A DNA stretch of 64,000 nucleotides from Bacteroides cellulosilyticus (GTDB taxonomy: Bacteria; Bacteroidota; Bacteroidia; Bacteroidales; Bacteroidaceae). The notes beneath the pieces are model-generated. The model was not told the origin of the DNA, ran no database searches, and saw nothing but the letters and a program-made list of their open reading frames with translations. Positions 17,229 to 24,796 of the stretch are shown piece after piece (the stretch's first letter is position 1; the number at the start of each line of letters is the position of its first letter). Where the stretch lies: NCBI RefSeq assembly GCF_020091405.1, contig NZ_CP081903.1, forward strand, positions 2,542,501-2,606,500, read 5' to 3'. Both the position numbers and the translations under genes were made by a program.

Positions 17229-17813
17229 ATGATAAAGAAAGACCGATTTGTCTGTTGGCTGCCTTGCAAACCATATGTTAAGCAGTTCCTTTTGCATAAT
17301 TTCAATACGCCTGATGATACCTGGACTGAAATCGTTAACCTGTCTTCCGACAAGGAGTTGCAGAACGATTTCCTTTCCCGGCTGTCCAAGCCCGGACGCT
17401 ACGAGAACAAATACCGTAACCTCTACCGCTATACGGCCAATGTGGCGGTAGAGATACGTCGTGATGACTTCTACCGCTATGGCTGGTCGATGTCAAATAC
17501 TGAAGTGGTGGCGTTCGGTACCAAGATTGAACGGCGGATCAAACAGATATTGTTCCTCTATCTTGATACCCATGTGAGTATGGGACTTCCATTATCAGCC
17601 GCTATCCGCAATTTCCAGACGAAGTTCGGATTTACTGAAGACACCTGGTCTTATGACACCATCCGCAGGGAGTATAACCGACACGGATATCGGAAGACAG
17701 TGGAGAATACTACTATTTTTGATTTTATTAACCGTATAATATTGGGGAAGTTGTCCGAGTTTGGGACAATTTCCCAGCAAGGAAGATTAGCGTATGAAAG
17801 TGATAAATTATGA
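17229..17813 (+). CDS. Unidentified protein next to the iteron array
   Basis: 194 residues. Compact, basic and aromatic-rich; the C-terminal third reads like a DNA-binding helical domain (LPLSAAIRNFQTKFGFTEDTWSYDTIRREYNRHGYRK). First gene after the strong promoter at 17178-17208. Being immediately downstream of phased repeats makes it a candidate repeat-binding protein, but I do not recognise the family and structural-block proteins also start here. Confidence 0.6.
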   Translation: MIKKDRFVCWLPCKPYVKQFLLHNFNTPDDTWTEIVNLSSDKELQNDFLSRLSKPGRYENKYRNLYRYTANVAVEIRRDDFYRYGWSMSNTEVVAFGTKIERRIKQILFLYLDTHVSMGLPLSAAIRNFQTKFGFTEDTWSYDTIRREYNRHGYRKTVENTTIFDFINRIILGKLSEFGTISQQGRLAYESDKL

Positions 17814-17973
17814 TTTTGAAAACATCGGAGGACTGTTGCAGGTGATTGCCGTTTCCCCGACTTCGTTTTTGCGGATCCGTAAGGATTATGCCGGTGGTCT
17901 GAACTACCTGGAGCTTCGCAACCGGGAGAACATTATTTCCATTCCGGTGTATGCCAATGACACTTATATATAA
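17795..17973 (+). pseudogene. Frameshifted 5' part of the following gene
   Basis: The ATG at 17795 opens MKVINYDFE; at 17821 a -1 shift would continue NIGGLLQVIAVSPTSFLRIRKDY..YLELRNRENIISIPVYANDTYI up to a stop at 17971-17973, and a +1 shift there would join the frame of 17951-18274 (YNEDKEVNDAGDCWNV). Two compensating one-base changes thus split what reads as one 160-residue protein. Either decay, a consensus error, or less likely programmed frameshifting. Confidence 0.55.
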
Positions 17974-18274
17974 TGAGGACAAGGAGGTAAATGATGCGGG
18001 GGATTGCTGGAATGTGTCGGTTGAAGGGGTGATTCCGAAACTTTCCTCAGTGAATCATCAGCTGATGGAGACTCTGGAGCGTGGCTTGTGGTATGTATTG
18101 GCGGTGGACGGCAACGGCCAGGTCCATTGGTGCGGGCAAGAAGACGCGTTAATGTTGTTTGCCACGAACAAAACAAGCGGGCGTTCGGTTTCAGAACGGA
18201 ACGGCACGTCTTTTACATTCACCTGTATCCAGGATGAACCCACCATCTTCATTGAAAATATAGAAGAAATGTAG
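17951..18274 (+). CDS. 3' part of a small phage structural protein
   Basis: 107-codon open frame. The sequence EGVIPKLSSVNHQLMETLERGLWYVLAVDGNGQVHWCGQ, then SGRSVSERNGTSFTFTCIQDEPTIF, resembles a family of small Bacteroides phage proteins of the neck or tail region with a pattern of 'sG...sDRNG....F.g..p.p...'. The N-terminal half of that protein seems to be in another frame upstream (17795-17973), so this ORF is likely an incomplete product. Followed by a good terminator. Confidence 0.55.
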   Translation: MPMTLIYNEDKEVNDAGDCWNVSVEGVIPKLSSVNHQLMETLERGLWYVLAVDGNGQVHWCGQEDALMLFATNKTSGRSVSERNGTSFTFTCIQDEPTIFIENIEEM

Positions 18275-18335
18275 CTGCATGACTTCTGCTGTTTATGTGT
18301 AACAGGCTTTAAATTATAGATTTATCTGCCGTCCG

Positions 18336-18369
18336 GCGGTGCCCTGTGTCCTTGGGCACCGCTTTTTTT
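18336..18369 (+). terminator. Terminator just upstream of the capsid protease gene
   Basis: Perfect 9-bp stem GCGGTGCCC/GGGCACCGC with a 9-nt loop and a run of seven T; ends 28 bp before the ATG at 18397. Confidence 0.85.
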
Positions 18370-18396
18370 GCATTTTTCTTTGCGCAAAAAAGTTAT

Positions 18397-19524
18397 ATGA
18401 ACGAAACAGTTATCACACTTTTTGGAGCGATTGATCGCTTCTGGTATAACAAGAACTACCTGAAATACTTTTTGGACAAAGCAAAAGGGCAGCCGGTACG
18501 TCTGAAGGTTTCCAGTCCGGGCGGTGATGTGGCTGAAGCTATCGCCATGTCAAGCCTGATGGCCGATCATGGCAACGTGACGGTGGAGTTTATCAGCTTC
18601 AACGCTTCGGCAGCTACTATACTGGCGTTCGGTGCCAAGTCCATTGAGATGCACGAAGATGGCATGTGGCTGGCTCATAAGTGCAGCCTGGGCGTGGACA
18701 TTTGGGGACAGCTCAACGCGGATCAGCTCGAAGACACCATCAAGGAGTTGCAGAACAAAAAGAAGAGTGCCGAGGCTATTGACCTGATGATCGCACAGAA
18801 GTACATCAACCGCAGCGGCAAGAGTCTGAAGGACGTTATCACCCTTATGGAAGAAGAACGCTGGATGCCTGCCGCAGAAGCCAAGGACTGGGGATTCATA
18901 GACAAGATTATTCCCGGTACCCATAAGAAGCCGCAAGTGACCGATGAGATAACGGACTGTTTTACCGCCAATGGTTTACCGTTGCCGGTACTCAATGCTT
19001 CCGAATCGGAAACGCAACCCAAAGGAAATGACAGAAACCTTGTTTCCCAAATCATTGACGGTATCAAAAGCCTGTTTCCTGCCAATAATACCTCTGAAGA
19101 CATTTCTAATTCAAATACAGTTATTTCCATGCGTAAAGAATTTACTTTCATTAATCAGATCCTCAATTGTGAAGGCATTGAGGAAAAAGACGGTAAGATA
19201 TCGCTTACCGTAGAGAACTTGCAGGCCATCAATAACGCCATCAAGGTAGCCAATGAAGCGAAAACCAAAGCTGAAAGCGATCTGACAGCCGCCAATACAG
19301 CCAGACAGACGGCCGAAAACAATCTGACGGCAGTTGTCAACGACCTCGATAGCCTGAGCGATAGCGTCAGGAATGCGGCCGACAACAAGACTAAGGTACA
19401 GGTTATCCGCAATATCGTGGCCAAGATTCCCGGAACGGCAACCGCCAGTCATCAGGAATCGAACGAGGACAGCAAATTTGCCGATATCGCTACGGATCCG
19501 ATCAACAGTTATGAGAATGAATAA
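18397..19524 (+). CDS. ClpP-type head-maturation protease fused to a scaffold-like tail
   Basis: 375 residues from the ATG at 18397; the upstream extension of the open frame lies in a terminator. Residues 1-165 are a Clp serine protease: SPGGDV near 40-45, the nucleophile Ser71 in NASAAT and His94 in WLAHK. From about 200 the chain becomes Asn/Ala/Thr-rich and helical (ANEAKTKAESDLTAANTARQTAENN), as expected of an internal scaffold cleaved during head assembly. It precedes the capsid gene by 19 bp. A methionine near residue 247 could allow an internal scaffold start. Confidence 0.85.
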   Translation: MNETVITLFGAIDRFWYNKNYLKYFLDKAKGQPVRLKVSSPGGDVAEAIAMSSLMADHGNVTVEFISFNASAATILAFGAKSIEMHEDGMWLAHKCSLGVDIWGQLNADQLEDTIKELQNKKKSAEAIDLMIAQKYINRSGKSLKDVITLMEEERWMPAAEAKDWGFIDKIIPGTHKKPQVTDEITDCFTANGLPLPVLNASESETQPKGNDRNLVSQIIDGIKSLFPANNTSEDISNSNTVISMRKEFTFINQILNCEGIEEKDGKISLTVENLQAINNAIKVANEAKTKAESDLTAANTARQTAENNLTAVVNDLDSLSDSVRNAADNKTKVQVIRNIVAKIPGTATASHQESNEDSKFADIATDPINSYENE

Positions 19525-19543
19525 CATCTAAACTATTCTATTT

Positions 19544-20779
19544 ATGGATTTTAAAGCACCTATTGACATTACCACGGTTCTGACCGCGGTAAAAAAACAC
19601 AGAGACATCCTGAAGGCGGTCGATAAGCTCGACGCTTCGGAGGTATTGAAACATTTCACTCCGGTACCGGGTATTACCGATTCCCTTGAATTGGGCAAGG
19701 TAGAAGGCGGCAGCATCTCCAGCAAGTACACCGGCAAGTTTACAGCCGGCAAGTATCTGGGTAAGATTGTTCCGCGTCGTCTGGTCGTTCGTCCCGTCGT
19801 GATGGAGATGTCCGATGAGCCGGAACGTTACCGCCGCACCTACATTGCTGAGGTACCCGGTACGCTCCGCAAAGAACATCCCTTCGAGTTGTGGCTGATC
19901 AACCACGGCCATGAACTGGCATCCAATGATTTGCTGTTTGCTCTTTTCACAGCGAAATACAGCGCTGATGAGAACAAGACGGACATTCAGGACTCTTTCG
20001 ACGGTATCGGTACCATTGTTACCGAAGGCGAGGCAGTCGGAGATATCTCCAGTGCTGAAGGCAACGTATATGCCACCGGTGAGCTGACTCGTGCCAACAT
20101 TGGCGAAAAGTTGCTGGAGATGTGGCGTCACATGCCGCGTACCTTCAAGCGCAAGAAGAACATCAAGATGTTCATTTCCGACGATTTGGGCGACATGTAT
20201 GATGACTGGCGCAAAGATGAAGGTACTATCGTTATCGGATTAAAAGAAGATACTTCCGATACACAACACCTGCTCGGTTCCAACAACCGTTGTGAGCTGG
20301 TACGTGTTCCAAATCTTCCCGATGGTAGCCAGTTTATCATGCTGAGTACTAAAAATAACATTTGCTACGGATTTGACAAAGAGAGCGATTTCAAGTCTAT
20401 CAAGCCGTTCAATTCCGGCAATCCTTATACGTTCGATGCTGCGGGCAAGTACGTGATTGGCTTCCAGTTCGTATCGGTGCATAAATCGGAGTTCTGCGTC
20501 AATGACCGTCCGGTGGATCCTGAAGGGACCAATCCATTCGGATATATCGAGGTCACAATTGCACCGGATGAAGCGAAGGCCAACGGTGGCAAATGGCGCA
20601 TTCAGGGTGAAGAGGCTTGGCGTGATTCCGGTACGTATGTAGCGGTTCCCGGTGGTAAGGAATATACCGTCGAGTTCCTGGAGGCCGCCGGATATACCAC
20701 TCCTGCCGTGCAGAAGAAAACTCCTGCTGCGGGTGCAGTAGAGAAAGTGACGGGTACATACGTTGTTAAATCTGAATAA
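19544..20779 (+). CDS. Probable major capsid protein with a C-terminal beta-sandwich domain
   Basis: 411 residues. Position right after the protease/scaffold gene and length fit an HK97-type coat protein; the middle contains LLEMWRHMPRTFKRKKNIKMFISDD, typical of the coat family helix and strand around the P-domain. From about residue 325 a separate region begins (GYIEVTIAPDEAKANGGKWRIQ, then WRDSG.YVAVPGGKEYTVEF), with the repeating pattern of a small PEGA/Ig-like domain. Such extensions are displayed on the outside of heads in other phages. Confidence 0.75.
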   Translation: MDFKAPIDITTVLTAVKKHRDILKAVDKLDASEVLKHFTPVPGITDSLELGKVEGGSISSKYTGKFTAGKYLGKIVPRRLVVRPVVMEMSDEPERYRRTYIAEVPGTLRKEHPFELWLINHGHELASNDLLFALFTAKYSADENKTDIQDSFDGIGTIVTEGEAVGDISSAEGNVYATGELTRANIGEKLLEMWRHMPRTFKRKKNIKMFISDDLGDMYDDWRKDEGTIVIGLKEDTSDTQHLLGSNNRCELVRVPNLPDGSQFIMLSTKNNICYGFDKESDFKSIKPFNSGNPYTFDAAGKYVIGFQFVSVHKSEFCVNDRPVDPEGTNPFGYIEVTIAPDEAKANGGKWRIQGEEAWRDSGTYVAVPGGKEYTVEFLEAAGYTTPAVQKKTPAAGAVEKVTGTYVVKSE

Positions 20780-20790
20780 ATCCTGTGACT

Positions 20791-21390
20791 ATGGCAGAAG
20801 TAGATCCTAAATTATGTATTGCCCTTGATGATATCAACGAGGCAATGGACTGCGAGAACCAGGATAATATGGGCGGTATCATACCGTCCGTTATCTTCGG
20901 TTATCATGCAGATGTGGCGACATGGCCGGACTACCCGAAAAAGACGGATGATCCGCTTTCACTGGAGGCCGCCGGTGCACTGGTCGGTGATCTTGTTATG
21001 AAAGAAGGTTGCCGGGCCTATAAGATGGATATCACTGACGAACTGGCTGAGTTCAAGATTACGGATCAGGGAGAAACCGGTGGTGAATCGTTCCTGATGG
21101 ACTTGAATATCATTTCGGCCAAGATGCGGAAGAAGATATTCGGTTTTGAGAATGCGACCAAAGGCCGCAAGATGTTCTTTATCGTGACCGACAACAACGG
21201 CACGAACTACCTGATGGGTGACAAACGCCGCGGTGCTATGCGTGCCTCCGGAGATGGTTCTACCACCGGGGCAAACTCTACTGCGCGTAATCAGAACACA
21301 CTTCATTATACTTTCACTGCACCGCGTAAATGTGTGTATGAAGGTGATGCGGAAGACATTCTCACTGTAAAGAACGCACCTGGAGGTTGA
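20791..21390 (+). CDS. Probable structural protein, tail-tube-like
   Basis: 199 residues from the ATG at 20791 (a GTG at 20785 is in frame). Beta-rich with a conserved-looking centre (AEFKITDQGETGGESFLMDLNIISAKMRKKIFGF) and a Gly/Ser/Thr loop. It follows the capsid gene by 11 bp and is followed by a strong terminator, the mark of a highly expressed late product. Tail tube or head decoration are both possible. Confidence 0.5.
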   Translation: MAEVDPKLCIALDDINEAMDCENQDNMGGIIPSVIFGYHADVATWPDYPKKTDDPLSLEAAGALVGDLVMKEGCRAYKMDITDELAEFKITDQGETGGESFLMDLNIISAKMRKKIFGFENATKGRKMFFIVTDNNGTNYLMGDKRRGAMRASGDGSTTGANSTARNQNTLHYTFTAPRKCVYEGDAEDILTVKNAPGG

Positions 21391-21424
21391 TTTTTGTTTC
21401 TTCGTTTGGTTAGTTGCTTGTTTA

Positions 21425-21467
21425 TGTCCGTCTCCGGAGTTTTTCCGGAAGGCGGACATTTTGTTTT
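21425..21467 (+). terminator. Terminator after the capsid/tube genes
   Basis: TGTCCG.CTCCGGA pairs with TCCGGAAGGCGGACA, followed by TTTTGTTTT. Splits the structural block into separate transcripts. Confidence 0.8.
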
Positions 21468-21524
21468 GTCCTATCACAGCAATAAAATTCGCAACACCTT
21501 TGTATAACGTTAATATCAAGAATC

Positions 21525-22415
21525 ATGGCTGAAATTACAAATGCTTATATCGTAGCCCGCAGAGAAGGTATCGCCTGGCTGAACTCTGCTAAGAGAGAAT
21601 ACAATACTGGTGTGGCTATCCTTGCTAAATCAGGTTACAAGACAATCGTATCATCCAAACTGGCTAAATTAGGCGAAAAGCCGCATACCCGCGAGAAGCT
21701 GGAATATGAAATCCGGCAGATGATTAAAGTCTGGTACCATCCGGATGATCCGCGCTTTGAGGATGTGGACCTGGCGGATGATGCGGTACCGGGTAATGAC
21801 GGACGTTCTGAGACAGTTCCGGAAGAAACGGCGGCGGCTATCGTTACCATTGCGGAAAAAGAACTGGCACGTGAAACGGATGAACAGCCCGCTTATCCGC
21901 CTGTCATTGCCAAAATTATCTATGATTTCCGGGATTGCTACAATGAACGTTCACGGCTGCACCGGTTACTCTCCGAACAGGGTGAGACCAATACAGCGGC
22001 TGTATGTGCACAGCGCAAGGATATTGTTACCCGTATAGCCTTCCTCTCCAACCGCATGACATTGCTGGCTGCCATCAAACAGCAATATGAGCAGAAAAAG
22101 GAGTTGCCGACTGATGAGCAGCTGGACGAGCTTTATAAAAAAGTGGATGTTGCTGAAGAGAAGCCGGAAAAGGAAGATGAACAGACTGATATCAGTTCCC
22201 TTTCCGTCGAAGAACTGAAGAAAGCGAAATCCAATGCCAAGAGTAAGATTACCAAGGCAAAAAACATGTTGCTGTATTCTTCAGAGAGCAAACCTAAAGA
22301 CGGCAAGGAAAACCCGCTTCCGGACTGCCCCAAACGTGTGAGATACGAGAAGAAGGTGGCTGATCAGGAGGCATTGGTAGAGAAAATAGAGTATAGACTG
22401 GCCGAGCTGCAATAA
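21525..22415 (+). CDS. Helical phage protein of unknown function
   Basis: 296 residues. N-terminal 60 residues are globular (ARREGIAWLNSAKREYNTGVAILAKSGY), the rest largely charged helix with coiled-coil stretches (RYEKKVADQEALVEKIEYRLAELQ). No enzymatic motif. It sits between tail-tube-like and terminase genes; a role in head assembly is possible. Its stop overlaps the next start by one base. Confidence 0.55.
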   Translation: MAEITNAYIVARREGIAWLNSAKREYNTGVAILAKSGYKTIVSSKLAKLGEKPHTREKLEYEIRQMIKVWYHPDDPRFEDVDLADDAVPGNDGRSETVPEETAAAIVTIAEKELARETDEQPAYPPVIAKIIYDFRDCYNERSRLHRLLSEQGETNTAAVCAQRKDIVTRIAFLSNRMTLLAAIKQQYEQKKELPTDEQLDELYKKVDVAEEKPEKEDEQTDISSLSVEELKKAKSNAKSKITKAKNMLLYSSESKPKDGKENPLPDCPKRVRYEKKVADQEALVEKIEYRLAELQ

Positions 22416-23005
22416 TGTTGGTATGTTGCAGCGATATGAATGAGATGCCGGCGGAGAGAATGAAGGACAATGCGCTCCCTCTCCGCCAAACGGATGTGGC
22501 AGCCTCCGACCATGATCGGGTTTCGGAGAAGCTGCTGCATCCGGACGCTATGGGAATGCTGGTTCCCGGCAGAGATAAGCATTTCTATTCTTCCGGAGCA
22601 TTTAACCTGATCCAGTTGATTTTATATATTTTGAAACAGACCGGTCCGGCACACCTGTTCTTGACTACTTACTCCATCTCGATGGATAGTATCAACGCCC
22701 TTCATCGTAAGGTCGAAACGAATGAACTGTTATCTGTACGGTTCTTAATAGACAACCGTGTACGCAGCATTTCACCGAAGCCGTTTGACTATCTGGTAAC
22801 TACATTCCCGGACAGCTACCGCTGCCTGGCACTACATGCAAAAGTGGCGTTGCTGTATAACGAAGACTGGAAGATTACCGTTGTAGGCAGTCAGAATGCT
22901 ACGCACAACCCGAAGCTGGAGCGTGGAATCATCCATACCGGTAGAGATATTTTTGACTTTGACTTTAAAATGTTGAATGATGAGTTTGACGCAGGAACAA
23001 CGTGA
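22415..23005 (+). CDS. PLD-like (HKD) domain protein
   Basis: 196 residues (an ATG at 22436 is an alternative start). The C-terminal half shows LALHAKVALLYNEDWKIT followed by GSQNAT, the H-x-K and G-S-x-N elements of phospholipase D-superfamily nucleases and transferases, with the preceding strand VRFLIDNRV. Only one HKD motif is present, so a homodimer would be needed for activity. The N-terminal third (YSSGAFNLIQLILYILK) fits the same fold. Role in the phage unknown; ATG overlaps the previous stop. Confidence 0.65.
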   Translation: MLVCCSDMNEMPAERMKDNALPLRQTDVAASDHDRVSEKLLHPDAMGMLVPGRDKHFYSSGAFNLIQLILYILKQTGPAHLFLTTYSISMDSINALHRKVETNELLSVRFLIDNRVRSISPKPFDYLVTTFPDSYRCLALHAKVALLYNEDWKITVVGSQNATHNPKLERGIIHTGRDIFDFDFKMLNDEFDAGTT

Positions 23006-23264
23006 GGAGATTGAGAAAATGGCGTATCGCCTTATCCCTCCGGGAATGATTGCAATCAATATCGGTGTGGATGAGACGGATTTTCTTGCAGAACTTCGTA
23101 CTCCGGGCACTGAGGTGCGTACAGCTTTCTACCGGGGACATCTCAGACAGATGGTTGAAGTACGGGAGGCTATCATCAAGTCCGCCATCAACGGCAGCAA
23201 TCCAGCACAACAGGAACTGATCAAGTTCTTTAAATCGCAAAAGCAATATCTTGAGTATGAGTAA
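22977..23264 (+). CDS. Small packaging-region protein
   Basis: 95 residues (second Met at 22980). Helical, with SLTQEQREEIEKMAYRLIPPGMIAINIGVDETDFLAEL and FYRGHLRQMVEVREAIIKSAINGSNPAQQELIKFFKSQ, a pattern similar to helix-turn-helix small terminase partners. It overlaps its upstream neighbour by 29 bp and is followed by the next gene with an 8-bp overlap. Confidence 0.6.
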   Translation: MMSLTQEQREEIEKMAYRLIPPGMIAINIGVDETDFLAELRTPGTEVRTAFYRGHLRQMVEVREAIIKSAINGSNPAQQELIKFFKSQKQYLEYE

Positions 23265-23856
23265 CAGCTTGACAACATCCAAAAGTAAATCTGCACTGGA
23301 GGAACAGTCATATGAACTCATCCGGCAGCACATTATTGATCCGGAAAACAGTCCGTTGCCGGAGCATCTTCGGGTGCAGTGCAACCGGGTATTGCAGATA
23401 GCCCGTTTGCTGGATGATTATCCCAATGAGAGCCATATCATCAACATCATGCTGGCGAAATACCGGATTTCACGTACACAGGTACGTAAGGATATCGCCC
23501 TGGCAAAAGAACTGTTCAAGACACAGCACCAGTTTGACTGGGATTTCTGGTTTGCTTGGATGATCAAGGACCAGATACAGCTTATCCGGGACTGTAAGCT
23601 CAGAGGTGATCTGAAGAACTGGAACAACGCCAAGAAGGTGCTACATCAGATGATTGGCGAACGTCCGGCTTCGGTTGAGGATCCGCGACGCATGGAGAAG
23701 AACGTGTTCTACATTCAGATCAACAGCATGGGGCAAAAGGTGGATATTCCGCTGGATGCCATCCGCAATCTTTCTCAGGAAGAGCAAAAGGTTTTGGTAG
23801 ATTCGATGTACACACCTATTGACGATGTGCAGGCAGAAGAAATAATGAACTCATAA
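23257..23856 (+). CDS. Probable terminase small subunit
   Basis: 199 residues from the ATG at 23257 (the open frame begins with a TTG at 23251). Helical DNA-binding character with LLDDYPNESHIINIMLAKYRISRTQVRKDIALAKELF, a helix-turn-helix-like run, and a C-terminal MYTPIDDVQAEEI tail. Together with the preceding small gene it lies upstream of the large terminase, which supports DNA recognition for packaging. Confidence 0.6.
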   Translation: MSNSLTTSKSKSALEEQSYELIRQHIIDPENSPLPEHLRVQCNRVLQIARLLDDYPNESHIINIMLAKYRISRTQVRKDIALAKELFKTQHQFDWDFWFAWMIKDQIQLIRDCKLRGDLKNWNNAKKVLHQMIGERPASVEDPRRMEKNVFYIQINSMGQKVDIPLDAIRNLSQEEQKVLVDSMYTPIDDVQAEEIMNS

Positions 23857-23863
23857 ATATAAC

Positions 23864-23894
23864 AGCCTTGGGCGGGCTTTGTAAAACCCATATA
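23864..23894 (+). repeat. Leader repeat, copy 1
   Basis: AGCCTTGGGCGGGCTTTGTA and the following 11 bases match 24277-24307 at 28 of 31 positions. Each copy sits just ahead of a small gene. In the frame of the downstream gene both copies read LGGLCKT, and two of the three differences are synonymous there. Confidence 0.75.
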
Positions 23895-23900
23895 AAAGCA

Positions 23901-24278
23901 ATGAGTATGAAAAGTTTTTTTATTAAAGTTATGGTTTTGGTAACGGTGTTGGCTATTCTTATGTTTGGCGTTCCTCATTATCGGATATGGTCCGCTGAAC
24001 AAAGAGGCAAGGCTGAATTTGCAGAAGCTGAACAGAACCGGAAAATTAAGATTGAAGAGGCGAAAGCGAATCTGGAAGCAGAGAAACTGAATGCCCAGGC
24101 TGAAGTGGAACGTGCCAAAGGTGCGGCAGAAGCAATCAAGATTGAAAATGGCAGCATTACCCCCGCTTATATCCAATATTTGTGGGTACGTCAGCAGAAT
24201 AATCTGAATGACAAGACTGTAGTTTATATTCCGACAGAAACAAACCTTCCGTTATTGGAAGCTACAAGAAACAAATAG
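23901..24278 (+). CDS. Membrane-anchored coiled-coil protein
   Basis: 125 residues from the ATG at 23901 (23907 also possible). One N-terminal membrane helix near residues 5-24, then a charged coiled coil with AEAEQNRKIKIEEAKANLEAEK and ERAKGAAEAI, like the helical stem of SPFH/prohibitin proteins, ending in a Pro-rich strand region. Preceded by leader repeat copy 1. A moron-like gene between the terminase subunits; possible role at the host membrane. Confidence 0.6.
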   Translation: MSMKSFFIKVMVLVTVLAILMFGVPHYRIWSAEQRGKAEFAEAEQNRKIKIEEAKANLEAEKLNAQAEVERAKGAAEAIKIENGSITPAYIQYLWVRQQNNLNDKTVVYIPTETNLPLLEATRNK

Positions 24279-24307
24279 CCTTGGGTGGGCTTTGTAAGAC
24301 CCTTATA
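24277..24307 (+). repeat. Leader repeat, copy 2
   Basis: Second copy of the 31-base element at 23864-23894, starting inside the stop codon of the previous gene and ending 6 bp before the next ATG. Confidence 0.75.
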
Positions 24308-24313
24308 CATATT

Positions 24314-24496
24314 ATGAAAGAAATAGGATTAGGCGACAAAGTTCGCAGTAGTGTATCAGGCTTTTCAGGGACTATAACTGCTAAATGCGAGTACTTACAT
24401 GGCACAACAACGTATGCTGTTACAGCCCCTGAGCCGTTAAATGGAGAAGTAAAAACAGAATGGTTCGCAGCCTCTGAACTCATAATTGAAGAGTAA
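24314..24496 (+). CDS. Small beta-barrel-like phage protein
   Basis: 60 residues from the ATG at 24314. The pattern GLGDKVRSSVSGFSGTITAKCEYLHGTTTYAVTA resembles a common small phage domain of 'GDkVkd.vtGfeGivta...yl.G...y.v' type, a KOW-like barrel. Preceded by leader repeat copy 2. Function unknown. Confidence 0.65.
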   Translation: MKEIGLGDKVRSSVSGFSGTITAKCEYLHGTTTYAVTAPEPLNGEVKTEWFAASELIIEE

Positions 24497-24571
24497 GAGG
24501 CTTGACAGGTCCCGGAAAGGTTACTACTTTTTCGGGTTCTGTTAAATTAATACTTTCAAAACAGATTAATC

Positions 24572-24784
24572 ATGAAGAAACTGACCAATAAACGCCTGAT
24601 CTCTTATCTGGTTGACCACAAACATATTGATATGGTATCGGTCAGCAAGACACAGATTGTTTGCACCGTATCCGCAAAGTTTAAGCCGGATGAAGTAAAA
24701 AAACTATTAGATGATACAGGGCAGCCAATGCCCCGTATGACTTCTTCCGAAGGTGTGAACTATATTGTTTTCCCACGTTATTGA
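24572..24784 (+). CDS. Small phage protein of unknown function
   Basis: 70 residues, basic N-terminus and beta strands (IDMVSVSKTQIVCTVSAKF). 12 bp ahead of the terminase gene. Not recognised. Confidence 0.5.
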   Translation: MKKLTNKRLISYLVDHKHIDMVSVSKTQIVCTVSAKFKPDEVKKLLDDTGQPMPRMTSSEGVNYIVFPRY

Positions 24785-24796
24785 TACGGCAGGACA

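Noticed and set aside
24277..24313. TTG start extending the small gene at 24314 upstream through the leader
   Set aside because: It would begin inside the previous stop region; the conserved leader is better kept as a separate element until the peptide is shown.
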